A DNA stretch of 64,000 bases. Source: Amycolatopsis coloradensis (lineage in GTDB: Bacteria > Actinomycetota > Actinomycetes > Mycobacteriales > Pseudonocardiaceae). Shown here one piece after another: positions 23,717 to 32,991 of the stretch. The stretch spans positions 1-64,000 of the forward strand of contig NZ_MQUQ01000022.1 of the NCBI RefSeq assembly GCF_001953865.1, in the 5' to 3' direction. How positions within the stretch are numbered: position 1 is the first letter of the stretch; every line of letters starts with the position of its first letter. The notes under the pieces are model-generated. The model was not told the DNA's origin and ran no database searches. It worked only from the letters and a program-made list of their open reading frames with translations. Both the position numbers and the translations under genes were made by a program.

Positions 23717-25600
23717 CTAGGGTTTCGGAAGTTTCGGCAGCAGTGCCCCGGCGAAGCCCTTGGCCTTCTCACACGCTTCGTCGGCGGTCATCTTCGTCCC
23801 GCTGGTGCCGACGGTCAGCTCGACGTTCTCCCCGTCACGGTCGCTGACGGACCGGTGCTGCCAGGTCAGCGAGCAGCTGGAGCGAGCGATGCCGTCGTCC
23901 TTCTTCGCCAGGTACACCTTGGTACCGCCGAGATCCAGGGTGGCGGAACCCGTGTAGTACGAGTCCTTCGTCTGCACCGGCGGGTAGGCGCGCACGAAGC
24001 TCACCCGGACGCTGCCCGCCGCGTCGTACCGGCATTGGCGCAGATGCTCGCGGATCGTTTCGATCACCGGTCCGATCAGCCGGTCCGCGGTCGCCGGGCC
24101 GACCAGCGCGCACGGGTCCAGCGGCGCGAGGGTGCCGGCCGGAAGCTCGCGATCGTGGCCACCGGCCCGGATCCGCTGCACAGCGTCGGTGAGGGCGGCC
24201 TTCACGACCGAGCATGCCTCGTCCTTTGTGGACATCGAGTTCACGTCGACGCCGAGTTTCGTGTTCGGCAGCCCGGCGACCGGGACAGCGACCGCGCACG
24301 AGTCACTGGATCCCTTGATGCGCAACGGAAGTCCCTCCAGCTCCCCGCCCTCTTCGCCGCCGACAAGGTCGCCGCCGACCCCCAGCTCCAGCCACTTGCC
24401 CGCGGGCGAGGAGTACGTGCACGAATCGAAATGGATGTCGATCTCCGTGCTCAGCTTGCCGAACCCGGGCACGTCCCGCCCTTCGAGCACCTCGCACAGA
24501 TTCACCCGGCGCAGGTTGTCCGGGCCGAGCGGATCCTGGTTGACCGGGGTGGCGACCGGTTCGTCCGGCGGCTGCGGCGAACTCGGCGCGGCGACGGCCG
24601 GAGGCGGATCCTCCTTGTTCAGCGAGACCGCGGTGACGACGCCACCGGCCAGCAGCACGACGGCGGCCGCGGCGAGACCCGCGTACAGGCCACGCCGGGA
24701 CCGCTTCGGCGGAGGCGGGTTCAGCAGCCGCCGGACCTCGGCCTGCTGTGCCTCGATGAGGTGCGGCACCACCGGTGGCCACGGGCTGGTCGTCGGCGGG
24801 ATCGGGCCCAGCCGCTCCAGCACCCAGGCCGGGGACGGCCGGTCCGCCGGGTTCTTCGCCAGGCACGGCTCGACGATCTGCCGGAGTTCCGGAGCCAGGT
24901 GCCGCAGGTCAGGCTGGATGTGCACGACGTTGTACAGCGTGTGCGGAGTGGACGTCCCGGTGAACGGATTCGTCCCGGTCGCGGCCATCACCAAGAGCGC
25001 GCCGAAGGAGAACATGTCGCTCGCCGGGGTCAACGGCTTGCCCTCGGCCTGCTCCGGCGACATGAACCCGGGCGAGCCGATGATCGCGCCGGTGTGCGTG
25101 AGCTCCGAGTCGCCTTCGACGGCGCGGGCGATCCCGAAGTCGATCACCCGGGGGCCGTCGCCGGTGAGGATGACGTTGCCCGGCTTCAGGTCCCGGTGGA
25201 TCAGCCCGGCGCGGTGGATGTCACCCAGCGCCAGCGCGAGCCCCGCGGCGAGATACCGGACCGCCATCGGCGGCAGCGGCCCGCCCGCGGTGACAGCCTC
25301 GGACAGCGACGGGCCCGGCACGAACACCGAAGCCAGCCATGGAGTCGGCGCGTTCGGATCCGCGTCCATGACCGGGGCGGTGTACGCGCCGGACACCAGG
25401 CGCGACGTCTCGACCTCGCGGCGGAACCGCTCGCGGAAGCCGGGGTCGTGCGCGAATCCCGGGTGGACCTGCTTGATCGCGACCAGGCGCCCGTCGGCGG
25501 AGATCCCGAGCAGCACCCGGCCCATCCCGCCCTCTCCGAGCGCGGCGAACACCCGGTAGCGCCCCACGCCGGTGGGTTCGCCGGTGTTCAACGGCTTCAC
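23717..25600 (-). CDS. Receptor-type Ser/Thr protein kinase, tandem paralogue
   Basis: A 627-residue kinase closely parallel to its downstream neighbour (both start MKPLN, both have GAYTA, MDAD and GLIHRDLKP). Kinase motifs are complete: GEGGMGRVLLG, VAIKQV, HRDLKPGNVIL, DFGIA, GSPGFMSPEQ. A transmembrane helix (about 325-347, LYAGLAAAAVVLLAGGVVTA) is followed by a Pro-rich stalk and an eight-cysteine extracellular domain with two halves. The gene order and nine-base gap show a co-transcribed duplication. The extracellular halves have diverged far more than the kinase domains, which suggests that they sense different ligands. Confidence 0.9.
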   Translation of the reverse strand: MKPLNTGEPTGVGRYRVFAALGEGGMGRVLLGISADGRLVAIKQVHPGFAHDPGFRERFRREVETSRLVSGAYTAPVMDADPNAPTPWLASVFVPGPSLSEAVTAGGPLPPMAVRYLAAGLALALGDIHRAGLIHRDLKPGNVILTGDGPRVIDFGIARAVEGDSELTHTGAIIGSPGFMSPEQAEGKPLTPASDMFSFGALLVMAATGTNPFTGTSTPHTLYNVVHIQPDLRHLAPELRQIVEPCLAKNPADRPSPAWVLERLGPIPPTTSPWPPVVPHLIEAQQAEVRRLLNPPPPKRSRRGLYAGLAAAAVVLLAGGVVTAVSLNKEDPPPAVAAPSSPQPPDEPVATPVNQDPLGPDNLRRVNLCEVLEGRDVPGFGKLSTEIDIHFDSCTYSSPAGKWLELGVGGDLVGGEEGGELEGLPLRIKGSSDSCAVAVPVAGLPNTKLGVDVNSMSTKDEACSVVKAALTDAVQRIRAGGHDRELPAGTLAPLDPCALVGPATADRLIGPVIETIREHLRQCRYDAAGSVRVSFVRAYPPVQTKDSYYTGSATLDLGGTKVYLAKKDDGIARSSCSLTWQHRSVSDRDGENVELTVGTSGTKMTADEACEKAKGFAGALLPKLPKP

Positions 25601-25646
25601 GAAGGCCCCCTTGTCCGGGGTGATGGTACAAAACCACCCGGAAGTG

Positions 25647-27881
25647 TCACGCAGCGCGTCGGTCGGCCCCGCCGAAGTCCTTGAGCCGGAGACTGTTGGA
25701 CACGACGAGCACGGACGACAGCGACATCGCCGCCCCGGCGATCAGCGGGTTCAGCAGTCCCAGCGCGGCCAGCGGGATCGCGGCGACGTTGTAGCCGAAC
25801 GCCCAGGCCAGGTTCCCCCTGATGATGCGCAGGGTGCGATCGGCGAGCCGGATGGCGTCGGGGACCACCCGCAGGTCTTCGCGGACCAGCACGAGGTCGG
25901 CCGAGCGCAGCGCGATGTCGCTGCCCCGTGCCATCGCCATCCCGAGATCCGCGGTGGCCAGCGCCGGGCCCTCGTTGATCCCGTCGCCGACCATCGCGAC
26001 CCGCGCTCCCCCTGCCCGCAGTTCCTCGATGACCGCGGCTTTCTCCGCGGGCAGGACGCCGGCGCGGACGTCGGAGACGCCGATCTCGTCCGCGACCAGC
26101 CGGGCGGCGGCCTCGTTGTCGCCGGTCAGGAGCACGGTCCGAAGTCCGAGCGCGTGGAGAGCTTCCACCGCGGCCCTCGCCGACGGCTTCACGACGTCCC
26201 GGACCACCAGATGCCCGGCGACCCGGCCGTCCACCGCGACGAGGATCGCCGTCGCACCGTCTCGTTCGGCATCGGCGAAGTCGGCCGGGACGTCGATGTC
26301 CCGATCGCCGAACAGCCGCGCGTTGCCGACGAGGACCTCTTGTCCCTCGACCTCGCCCCTCGCGCCGAGCCCTGGCAGCGCGCCGAATCCCTCGACCGGG
26401 GGCAGATCCGGCAGTTCGGCGTGTGCCGCGGTCACTACGGCGGCCGCGATGGCGTGTTCCGAACCGGCCTCGACGGCCCCGGCGAACCGCAAGACTTCCG
26501 GAACGGTGAAGCCGTCGGCGGGACGGCATGCGGTGACGGTCATCTTCCCCGTCGTGACGGTGCCGGTCTTGTCCAGCACGACGGTGTCCACCGTGCGGCT
26601 CGCCTCGAGCGCGTCCGGTCCCTTGATGAGAATGCCCAGCTGAGCGCCGCGGCCGACGCCTGCCATGAGCGCGGTCGGCGTCGCCAGCCCGAGCGCGCAC
26701 GGGCAAGCGATGATGAGGACGGCGACGGCCGCCGCGAAACCCTCGCGAGCGGGCGCGCCGCTGAGCAGCCATACCGACAGCGTCAGCACGGCCACACCGA
26801 GCACGGCAGGGACGAACACCGCGCAGATCCGGTCCACCAGGCGTTGCACCGCGGCCTTGCGGGCCTGCGCGCGTTCCGCCAGCGCGGTCATCTGGGCCAG
26901 CTGGGTGTGCGCGCCGACCGCGGTCGCCCGCACGACCAGCCTGCCGTCCTGGTTCACCGAGGCGCCGATGACCCGGTCACCTTCGCCGACCTCCACGGGA
27001 ACCGGCTCACCGGTCACCGCGCTGACATCCACAGTGGACAGTCCACTTTCGACGACGCCGTCCGCGGCGATCGACTCCCCCGGTTTGACCACGAACAGGC
27101 CACCGGCGGCCAGTTCGCCGATCGGGACCATTCGCTCGGCTCCGTCGCGCAACACCCGGACGTCCTTGGCCGCCAAGGCGTCCAGCGCCGAGAGCAACCC
27201 GGCGGCGCTACGCCGGGACCGGCTTTCGAAGTACCGGCCCGCCAGCAGGAAGGTGGTCACGCCCGCGGCGACATCGAGGTAGATCGCGTCCGCCCCGGCC
27301 GCCGTCGGGCCGAACCCGACCCAGTACCCGGGTTCGGCGCCACCGGCGAAGGTGGACCACGCCGACCACACGAACGACGAGAGCACCCCCAGCGACACCA
27401 GCGTGTCCATACTGGACGAACGATGCCGGAGATTCCGTAACGTGGCGCGATGGAACGGCAACGCGGACCAGAACACCACGGGAACGGCCAGTACGAGGCA
27501 CAGCAGTTCCCAGCCGGGGAACCGCAGTCGCGGCACCAGGGCGAGGGTGATCGAGAGATTTCCCAACGGGATCGCCAGCAGAGCGGCGACGACCAGCCGC
27601 CGCCGGAGATCGCGGACCCGCGCGAAGCCGGTGTCCGGATCCTCTTCCCCGCGGATCTCCGCCGTGTAGCCGGATCTGCGGACCCGCTCGAGGAGGACGT
27701 CGTCGGCCAGCGCTTCGGGCACCTGCACGGTGGCGCGCTCGGTCGCGTAGTTCACCGACGCGCGGACACCGTCCACTTTGTTCAGCGCGCGTTCCACCCG
27801 CGCCGAACAAGCGGCGCAGGTCATCCCCGACACGGTCAGTTCCACCGTGCGGACGGCGGCCTCCGGCGCGGAAATCGTCAT
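25647..27881 (-). CDS. copA: Copper-type P1B ATPase
   Basis: A 744-residue heavy-metal-exporting ATPase. One N-terminal HMA domain carries the metal site GMTCAAC. The translocation motif is CPC (IIACPCALGLATPTALM), the phosphorylation motif is DKTGTVTTG, and the actuator region is present (TGEPVPVEVGEGD). About eight membrane helices are predicted. The hinge motif reads GDGINEGPAL where the family normally has GDGINDAPAL; the Asp-to-Glu change is at a residue near the Mg site, so activity may be altered. GGGAG lies nine bases before the chosen ATG at 27881; a GTG at 27905 would add eight residues. Copper or silver export is inferred from the CPC and HMA motifs. No CsoR or chaperone gene is adjacent. 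Confidence 0.9.
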   Translation of the reverse strand: MTISAPEAAVRTVELTVSGMTCAACSARVERALNKVDGVRASVNYATERATVQVPEALADDVLLERVRRSGYTAEIRGEEDPDTGFARVRDLRRRLVVAALLAIPLGNLSITLALVPRLRFPGWELLCLVLAVPVVFWSALPFHRATLRNLRHRSSSMDTLVSLGVLSSFVWSAWSTFAGGAEPGYWVGFGPTAAGADAIYLDVAAGVTTFLLAGRYFESRSRRSAAGLLSALDALAAKDVRVLRDGAERMVPIGELAAGGLFVVKPGESIAADGVVESGLSTVDVSAVTGEPVPVEVGEGDRVIGASVNQDGRLVVRATAVGAHTQLAQMTALAERAQARKAAVQRLVDRICAVFVPAVLGVAVLTLSVWLLSGAPAREGFAAAVAVLIIACPCALGLATPTALMAGVGRGAQLGILIKGPDALEASRTVDTVVLDKTGTVTTGKMTVTACRPADGFTVPEVLRFAGAVEAGSEHAIAAAVVTAAHAELPDLPPVEGFGALPGLGARGEVEGQEVLVGNARLFGDRDIDVPADFADAERDGATAILVAVDGRVAGHLVVRDVVKPSARAAVEALHALGLRTVLLTGDNEAAARLVADEIGVSDVRAGVLPAEKAAVIEELRAGGARVAMVGDGINEGPALATADLGMAMARGSDIALRSADLVLVREDLRVVPDAIRLADRTLRIIRGNLAWAFGYNVAAIPLAALGLLNPLIAGAAMSLSSVLVVSNSLRLKDFGGADRRAA

Positions 27882-28029
27882 TTCGTGGCACTCCCAGGGA
27901 TTCACCAGTGGTTCCTTGGTGGTGGAACAGGTGTCCCGAGGTGTCGCGAGGCAGATTACCGCCGCCGGGAACCAGGCCCGCCTCCGGCCCGACTACTGCG
28001 ATGGTGGTGAGAACAGGTGTCCGCAACAG

Positions 28030-28172
28030 CGATCTCGCGTGATTGGAGACGCATCTCGCGTGTTTGGAGATGTATCTCGCGTGACCAGATGGCGCACTCG
28101 CGTGTGCGCCATCTGATCACGCGAGATACATCTCCAATCACGTGAGTGCGCCGTCCAATCACGCGAGTGCGC
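28030..28172. repeat. Cluster of CGCGTGATTGGA-type palindromes
   Basis: A 143-base intergenic stretch made almost wholly of variants of TCTCGCGTGATTGGAGA in both orientations. Its centre is a 33-bp inverted repeat (28064-28096 with 28105-28137, one mismatch, eight-base loop) containing the word GGAGATGTATCTCGCGTGA. The outer part repeats GAGTGCGCCGTCCAATCACG. It separates the copA-like gene from the secreted-protein gene upstream of it on the same strand, and could act as a terminator or as an inserted element. Confidence 0.85.
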
Positions 28173-29288
28173 CTAGCGTGGTGTCAGCACGAGATCGAAC
28201 GTGTTGCCCTCGCCCTGCACGAACGTGCCCAGGGCCGAGGTGAACGCGCCGCAGCCGGTCAGCGGCGCCAGCGCATAGGTGCCGGTGAGTTCGCCGCCCG
28301 CGGCCAGGGTGAAACCGTCCCCGGTCCGCAGTTCCGCCGTGGACGGGGCCGACGTCTTGCAGCCCGGCCCGCTGCTGACCGGCATGCCGATCAGCGTGAC
28401 GAGCGGGAGGACGGTGGTGAACCGCGGACGGGCGACGAAACCCGTCCCGGCGAAGTCGCCGCCTTGTGGTCCGTCGGCGACGAACTCGAGATCGGCCGTG
28501 CCCGGCAGGAAGCCGAACAGCCGGAAGTCGGTGTGTGCCTTGTCGAACACCGGGCCACCGGTGAAGACCGTGGCCGACGTGGCGCTCAGGTCGAACCCGC
28601 CGGTCAGCGGCGCGGTCGCGCCCAGTGCCTTGACGCCGGTCTTCCCGGCGACCGAGTACTGGCGCCCGGTCGGCGTCGAACCGAGGTCGAAGGAGAGCAG
28701 GACCGCGTCCTGGCCGGGGTCGAGCACGCAGTCCGAGGTGAACGCACCGATCCCGGTGAACGTCCCGTCGGCCTTCTTCGGGGTCAGACGGGTGGTGAAG
28801 TCACCGACGGTCAGAGTCGTTTTGCCCGGCTTCGCCAGGGTCACCGTTGGCACGGAGCCGGTCGCCACCGTGCTGAACGAGCCGGACGGCGGAAGGTCGG
28901 TTTTCGCGACGGTCAACGGAATGCGGACCGGGAAGGGTTTCGCGTCGCCGTTGACCAGCGTCACGCCCGCCGCCGCGGTGCCTTCGATGGTGCCGGCGCC
29001 GACGAGGTTGAGCCCGCGTGCCGCTTTGTCCGGCACGGTCACGGTGATCGTCAGCCCGGACGTGCTGAGCGTGCCGCCGGGCGCTGTCGGCACCTCGAAG
29101 TCGGCCTTGATGTGCACGTCGAGCTTCTGCAACCCGATCAGCGGGAAGGGGCAGGTGAACGACAGTTTCTTGTCGACGGGGGTGTTCGCCGCCGCGCCTC
29201 GGACGGCGACGAACAGCAGGCCGCCGGCGGTGAGCAGGACGATGAGGCCCGCCGCGAGCAGCATCCGGACGTTGATGCGTAGGGGCAT
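28173..29288 (-). CDS. Secreted DUF6801-like protein
   Basis: A 371-residue exported protein with a basic/hydrophobic N-terminal helix (about 8-31) acting as signal peptide or anchor. The mature part has two similar beta-rich halves. The N half opens with LSFTCPFPLIGLQKLDV and ends with a Cys in FTSDCVLDPGQ. The C half ends with GCGAF and EGNTFDLVL. Cys placement suggests intradomain disulphides. Two paralogues (29352-30581, 51147-52763) share all these blocks, so this is a lineage family of envelope-exposed proteins; the name follows resemblance to DUF6801 and no activity is known. This copy lacks the Thr/Pro linker of the others. Confidence 0.75.
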   Translation of the reverse strand: MPLRINVRMLLAAGLIVLLTAGGLLFVAVRGAAANTPVDKKLSFTCPFPLIGLQKLDVHIKADFEVPTAPGGTLSTSGLTITVTVPDKAARGLNLVGAGTIEGTAAAGVTLVNGDAKPFPVRIPLTVAKTDLPPSGSFSTVATGSVPTVTLAKPGKTTLTVGDFTTRLTPKKADGTFTGIGAFTSDCVLDPGQDAVLLSFDLGSTPTGRQYSVAGKTGVKALGATAPLTGGFDLSATSATVFTGGPVFDKAHTDFRLFGFLPGTADLEFVADGPQGGDFAGTGFVARPRFTTVLPLVTLIGMPVSSGPGCKTSAPSTAELRTGDGFTLAAGGELTGTYALAPLTGCGAFTSALGTFVQGEGNTFDLVLTPR

Positions 29289-29351
29289 GGTCGCCTTCCC
29301 GGAAACGGCACCGGCCCCCGTCGCGGGAGGCGACGGGGACCGGCTACCTGA

Positions 29352-30581
29352 CTACTTCTTGGTGAGGTCCAGATCGAGGGTGTTGCCCTCGCTCTTGGTG
29401 AACATGCTGATCATGTCGTTGAACGAGCCACAGTTCTGCAGACCCGCCAGCGAGTAGGTACCGGTCAGCTTCCCGCCCTTGAGCAGGTTGAAGTCCGGTG
29501 CCGTGGTCATCTCGCTCGTCGACGGGCTGACCGTCCCGCACTTCGGGTCGTTGCTGATCGGGAACCCGAACACCTGCACCTTCGGCAGGAACACGTTGAA
29601 CTTGACGTTCGCCTTGAACCCGGTGCCGATGAGCTCACCGGACTGCTTGCCGACCTGCTCGACGACGATGTCCGAGCTGCCCTGCACGAACCCGAAGAGC
29701 TTGAAGTCGGTCTTCGACGGGTCGAGCTTGAGGTCACCGGTGAACTTCTTCGACGCGAGGTCCACGTCCGCGTCGAAACCACCGCTGATCGGCGCGGTGC
29801 TGCCGAGTGCCTTCAGCTCGGTTTTCCCCTTGATGCCGAACGCGTACTTGATCCCGCCACCACCAGGGGTGGTCGTGGTGGTCGGCGGGGTCGTGGTGGA
29901 ACTCGGCGGGGTGGTGGTGGAGCTCGGCGGCGTGGTGGTGGTCGTCCCGGTGGGGGTGGGACCATCGCCGATCTTGATCGTGGCCAGGACGTTGTTCTGC
30001 CCCGGGTCCTGCTTGCACGGAGCGTCGATCGTGCCGTCCGGGGTGATCTCCGTGACGGAGCCGTCGGCCTTGCGTGGGGTGACCTTCAGCTGCAGGTCGC
30101 CCACGGTGATCTTGGCTTCGCCGGGCGTGTTGAAGGTCAGCGACGGCGTCTTGCCCGCCGCGTTGACGACCATCTCGCCCGAGGGCGGGATGTTCGTCTT
30201 GGTCAGCTCGTTCGGCACCTTGACCGGGAGGTTCATCCCGGGGGCGGCCACGGTCGCCGAGGCGACCGCCTGGCCTTCCAGCGTCGTCGCGCTGATCAGG
30301 TTGAGCCCGCTGACCGTCTCCGCGTTGATCGTCGAGATCGCCTTGATGTCGAACGCGCCGGTCGGCTGACCGGTCTTGACCGACAGCGGGAGATCGGTGT
30401 TGATCACCACCTTCAGCGCTTGGGAGCCCACGAGTGGGTAGTCGCAGTGGTAGTTGAGCGAGAGCGAAATCGGTTCGGCGACACTGGCCTGTGCCCCGAC
30501 CACGAGTACCGCGGTGGCAAGCCCCACGGCACCGGCAGCGGCGATGGCGACCGCCTTCTTGGTTCCTCTACGGTGACTCAC
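29352..30581 (-). CDS. Secreted DUF6801-like protein with Thr/Pro linker
   Basis: A 409-residue exported paralogue. The signal peptide spans about 1-35 (basic SHRRGTKK, Ala/Val core). The N domain starts LSLNYHCDYPLVGSQ. A Thr/Pro/Ser linker of about 35 residues built on TTTPPSS repeats connects it to the C domain, which ends NCGSF and SEGNTLDLDLTKK. GGAAGGAC precedes the GTG start. It lies 63 bases upstream of the shorter paralogue, probably in the same operon. The linker would act as a flexible wall-spanning spacer and a likely O-glycosylation site. Function unknown. Confidence 0.75.
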   Translation of the reverse strand: MSHRRGTKKAVAIAAAGAVGLATAVLVVGAQASVAEPISLSLNYHCDYPLVGSQALKVVINTDLPLSVKTGQPTGAFDIKAISTINAETVSGLNLISATTLEGQAVASATVAAPGMNLPVKVPNELTKTNIPPSGEMVVNAAGKTPSLTFNTPGEAKITVGDLQLKVTPRKADGSVTEITPDGTIDAPCKQDPGQNNVLATIKIGDGPTPTGTTTTTPPSSTTTPPSSTTTPPTTTTTPGGGGIKYAFGIKGKTELKALGSTAPISGGFDADVDLASKKFTGDLKLDPSKTDFKLFGFVQGSSDIVVEQVGKQSGELIGTGFKANVKFNVFLPKVQVFGFPISNDPKCGTVSPSTSEMTTAPDFNLLKGGKLTGTYSLAGLQNCGSFNDMISMFTKSEGNTLDLDLTKK

Positions 30582-31069
30582 GATCGTCCTTCCGTGGTAT
30601 CAACGATGATACGAAACGGCGTACAATTCCCCAGAGCAATGAAAATCGGCCCGAGAGAATTCTCCGGGTAGCGACGATGTCTGACGGATCGCAACCGAAC
30701 AGTAAACTAACGAGGCGGCGGCACTGCTATCAAGGGCCAGTCGGGAAAAGTTGACGAACCACCGGTAAATTGTCACGCTGGCACGGTGCGACTGTCCGTT
30801 TCCTAGTAACGGCACATGGGTTTCCCCAGCACAGAGCCACCAGCGGCGACCTGCGGAACCACTGACGCGGGTGACAACCACACCATGCGGAATTATCTCG
30901 TACGTGCCAATCTCCTTTTTCTCACTTTCCTGCCGCACCGATCCGCTTGCCCGGGGGAATCTTTCGTGAGTAACCTCGCGGTTCAGCAAGCCGGTCAGCG
31001 CCGACCACCGCGGATTCCCGCGCGTCGTGCCGAGACCGGCCCTCTTTCGCCGAATTCGACGGGGAAACC
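30582..31069. other. Divergent intergenic region, AT-richer
   Basis: 488 bases between the leftward DUF6801-like gene and the rightward lipoprotein gene. Reading frames here lack the third-position GC bias of real genes in the window, so no gene is called. Both promoters must lie here; no unambiguous -35/-10 pair or operator was seen. Confidence 0.5.
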
Positions 31070-31648
31070 ATGAAGAGAATGCGCCGCACGGCAGCGCGAA
31101 TCGCGTTCGCCACCCTCGCCGCGTCCGCCGCGACGGTCCTGCTGACCGCCTGCGGGTCCGACGAACCCGCCGACTCCGGCAGGCACGCCGACCCCGCCGC
31201 GCTCGCCTGGGTGGACAAGGTGTGCTCCGGGGTGGCGGCCGGTTCGGCGAAACTGGCCCAGCCGCCCGCGTTCGACCCCGGCGATCCGCAGGGCGCGAAG
31301 TCCGCGATGGTGGGCTTCCTGAATTCGCTCACCGTGGCGCTCGACGACATGGCCGGCGGGATTCGCAACGCCGGCGTGCCGCCGGTCCCGGATGGACAGT
31401 CCGCTGTGGACAAGGCGACCACCACGCTTGACGAGACCAAGTCGAAGGTGACCGCCACCCTGACGAAGATGCAGGACGCGAAGGTCACCGACAAGACGAG
31501 TCTCGACAAGGTGATCGCCGACGCCGACAGCACGATGAGCGGGCTGAGCGAGCCGGAGGGGCCGATCAAACCCCTCCGCGCCAACCCGGAACTGGACCTC
31601 GCCTTCACCGAATCCCAGACCTGCCGTCAGGTCTACGGCAACGTCTGA
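31070..31648 (+). CDS. Small lipoprotein, unknown function
   Basis: A 192-residue lipoprotein. The signal peptide ends in the lipobox LTAC (Cys at about residue 27), followed by GSDEPADSG. The mature region is mostly helical, with Lys/Asp/Thr-rich heptad-like segments (KATTTLDETKSKVTATL) and two further cysteines (DKVCSG and SQTCRQV) that could bridge the two ends of a helical bundle. No family is recognised. The 54-bp palindrome copy B lies 20 bases after its stop. Confidence 0.75.
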   Translation: MKRMRRTAARIAFATLAASAATVLLTACGSDEPADSGRHADPAALAWVDKVCSGVAAGSAKLAQPPAFDPGDPQGAKSAMVGFLNSLTVALDDMAGGIRNAGVPPVPDGQSAVDKATTTLDETKSKVTATLTKMQDAKVTDKTSLDKVIADADSTMSGLSEPEGPIKPLRANPELDLAFTESQTCRQVYGNV

Positions 31649-31668
31649 ACCGGCGCCGGTTCGCGCGA

Positions 31669-31722
31669 TGTCGCGAAAGCCACTTTCGGGACATCAGGTG
31701 TCCTGAAAGTGGCTTTCGCGAC
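31669..31722. repeat. 54-bp palindromic element, copy B
   Basis: Same element as at 7984-8038 and 50992-51046: TGTCGCGAAAGCCACTTTCG followed by GGACATCAGGTGTCCTGAAA and its complementary right arm. The left arm is identical to the perfect copy; the right arm has two changes near the loop. It lies between the lipoprotein and lipase genes, which are in the same orientation. Confidence 0.9.
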
Positions 31723-31772
31723 GCTCGACGCCGCTTTCTCAGCTAGCCCATCCCTACTCTGGAGGCCCGGCC

Positions 31773-32984
31773 GTGCCGAACTCGTTCCCCCGCCCGTCCC
31801 GCCGGACACTCGCCGCCGCGCTGGCGATCGTCCTGTCCGCCGGTGTGCTGAGCGCGCTGAGCGTGAGCCCGGCGAGTTCCGCCGCTCCCGCGTCCGACGA
31901 CTCGTTCTACACCCCGCCGTCCCCGCTCCCCGCGGGCAAGCCGGGTGACATCATCCGCTCGCGTGTCTCGAAAGCCGGTCCACGTAAGGATTCCGTCAAC
32001 GCGTGGCAGGTCATGTACCTGTCGACCGACGCCCTTGGGCGGCCGGACGCGGTGACCGGGACGGTGCTGGTGCCGAAGAACGCCGACCCGGTGAAAGCAC
32101 CGATCGTCTCCTTCGGCGCCGGTACGCACGGTCCGGCCTTCGACTGCACGCCGTCGAAGATGATCGACATCGGCGCGTTCTACGAGCAGTCCGCTCTCGA
32201 CGACCTGCTCGACGCCGGATACGCCGTCGCGCTCACCGATTACGAGGGCTACCGCCAGGATCCGAAGACGACGTACGTGGTCGGGCGTTCGGAAGGCCCG
32301 GCGATGATCGACGCGGTCCGGGCCGCGCAACGCCTGCCGGAGGCGAAACTGTCCACCGACGCCAAGGTGCTCTTCCGCGGATACTCACAGGGCGGCGGGG
32401 CGGCGGCCTGGGCCGGTGAACTGCAGCCCTCGTACGCCCCGGAACTGAACCTCGTCGGCGTCGCGGCGGGCGGCGTGCCCGCCGACCTCGTCCGGGTCAC
32501 CCTGCAACTCGATGGGAAGCAGGGCTTCGGCGTCTTCGCCTACGCCCTCGTCGGTCTGGACAACGCCTACCCCGAGCTGAAACTGGACTCTTTCCTCAGT
32601 GACAACGGCCGCGCGAAGCTGGCGGAGATGCAGAAGAGCGCGTGCACGTTCGAACTGCTGACCACCTACGCGAACCAGAGGATCGCCGACTACACGACCA
32701 GCGCCGGCTACGTGCGGCCGGAATGGGTGAAGCGGCTCAACGAGAACAAGCTCGGTGGCACACCCCCGAAGGTCCCGGTGCTGCTCTATCACGCCACCAA
32801 GGACCAGCTCGTGCAGTTCGCCCAGGCCGACACGTTGCACAAGGCCTACTGCGCCGCCGGGGTCAAGACGACATGGAAGACCTTCGAGACCGATCACATC
32901 ACGGCGGTCTACACCGGCAACGCCGACGTGCTCGCCTTCCTCAAGGACCGGGTCGCGGGCACCCCGGCGACGCCGAACTGCTGA
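31773..32984 (+). CDS. Secreted LIP-family triacylglycerol lipase
   Basis: A 403-residue exported alpha/beta hydrolase of the secretory lipase (LIP) family. A signal peptide (about 1-38, ending SPASSAAP) is followed by the typical opening FYTPPSPLPAGKPGDIIRSR. The catalytic Ser is in GYSQGG, the Asp in HATKDQLV and the His in DHITAV. Cysteines in FDCTPSK and SACTFELL match family disulphide positions. The GTG start has GGAGG about eight bases upstream. It hydrolyses acylglycerols or esters outside the cell. A GtrA-like gene follows seven bases downstream. Confidence 0.9.
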   Translation: MPNSFPRPSRRTLAAALAIVLSAGVLSALSVSPASSAAPASDDSFYTPPSPLPAGKPGDIIRSRVSKAGPRKDSVNAWQVMYLSTDALGRPDAVTGTVLVPKNADPVKAPIVSFGAGTHGPAFDCTPSKMIDIGAFYEQSALDDLLDAGYAVALTDYEGYRQDPKTTYVVGRSEGPAMIDAVRAAQRLPEAKLSTDAKVLFRGYSQGGGAAAWAGELQPSYAPELNLVGVAAGGVPADLVRVTLQLDGKQGFGVFAYALVGLDNAYPELKLDSFLSDNGRAKLAEMQKSACTFELLTTYANQRIADYTTSAGYVRPEWVKRLNENKLGGTPPKVPVLLYHATKDQLVQFAQADTLHKAYCAAGVKTTWKTFETDHITAVYTGNADVLAFLKDRVAGTPATPNC

Positions 32985-32991
32985 GCCCGCT

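Noticed and set aside
23555..27440. Very long plus-strand frames opposite the kinases and the P-type ATPase
   Set aside because: The minus-strand products are clear families with intact motifs; the opposite frames are composition artefacts.
30600..30989. 129-codon minus-strand frame in the AT-richer gap
   Set aside because: It lacks the GC3 bias of the window's genes, has no ribosome binding site and no recognisable domain.
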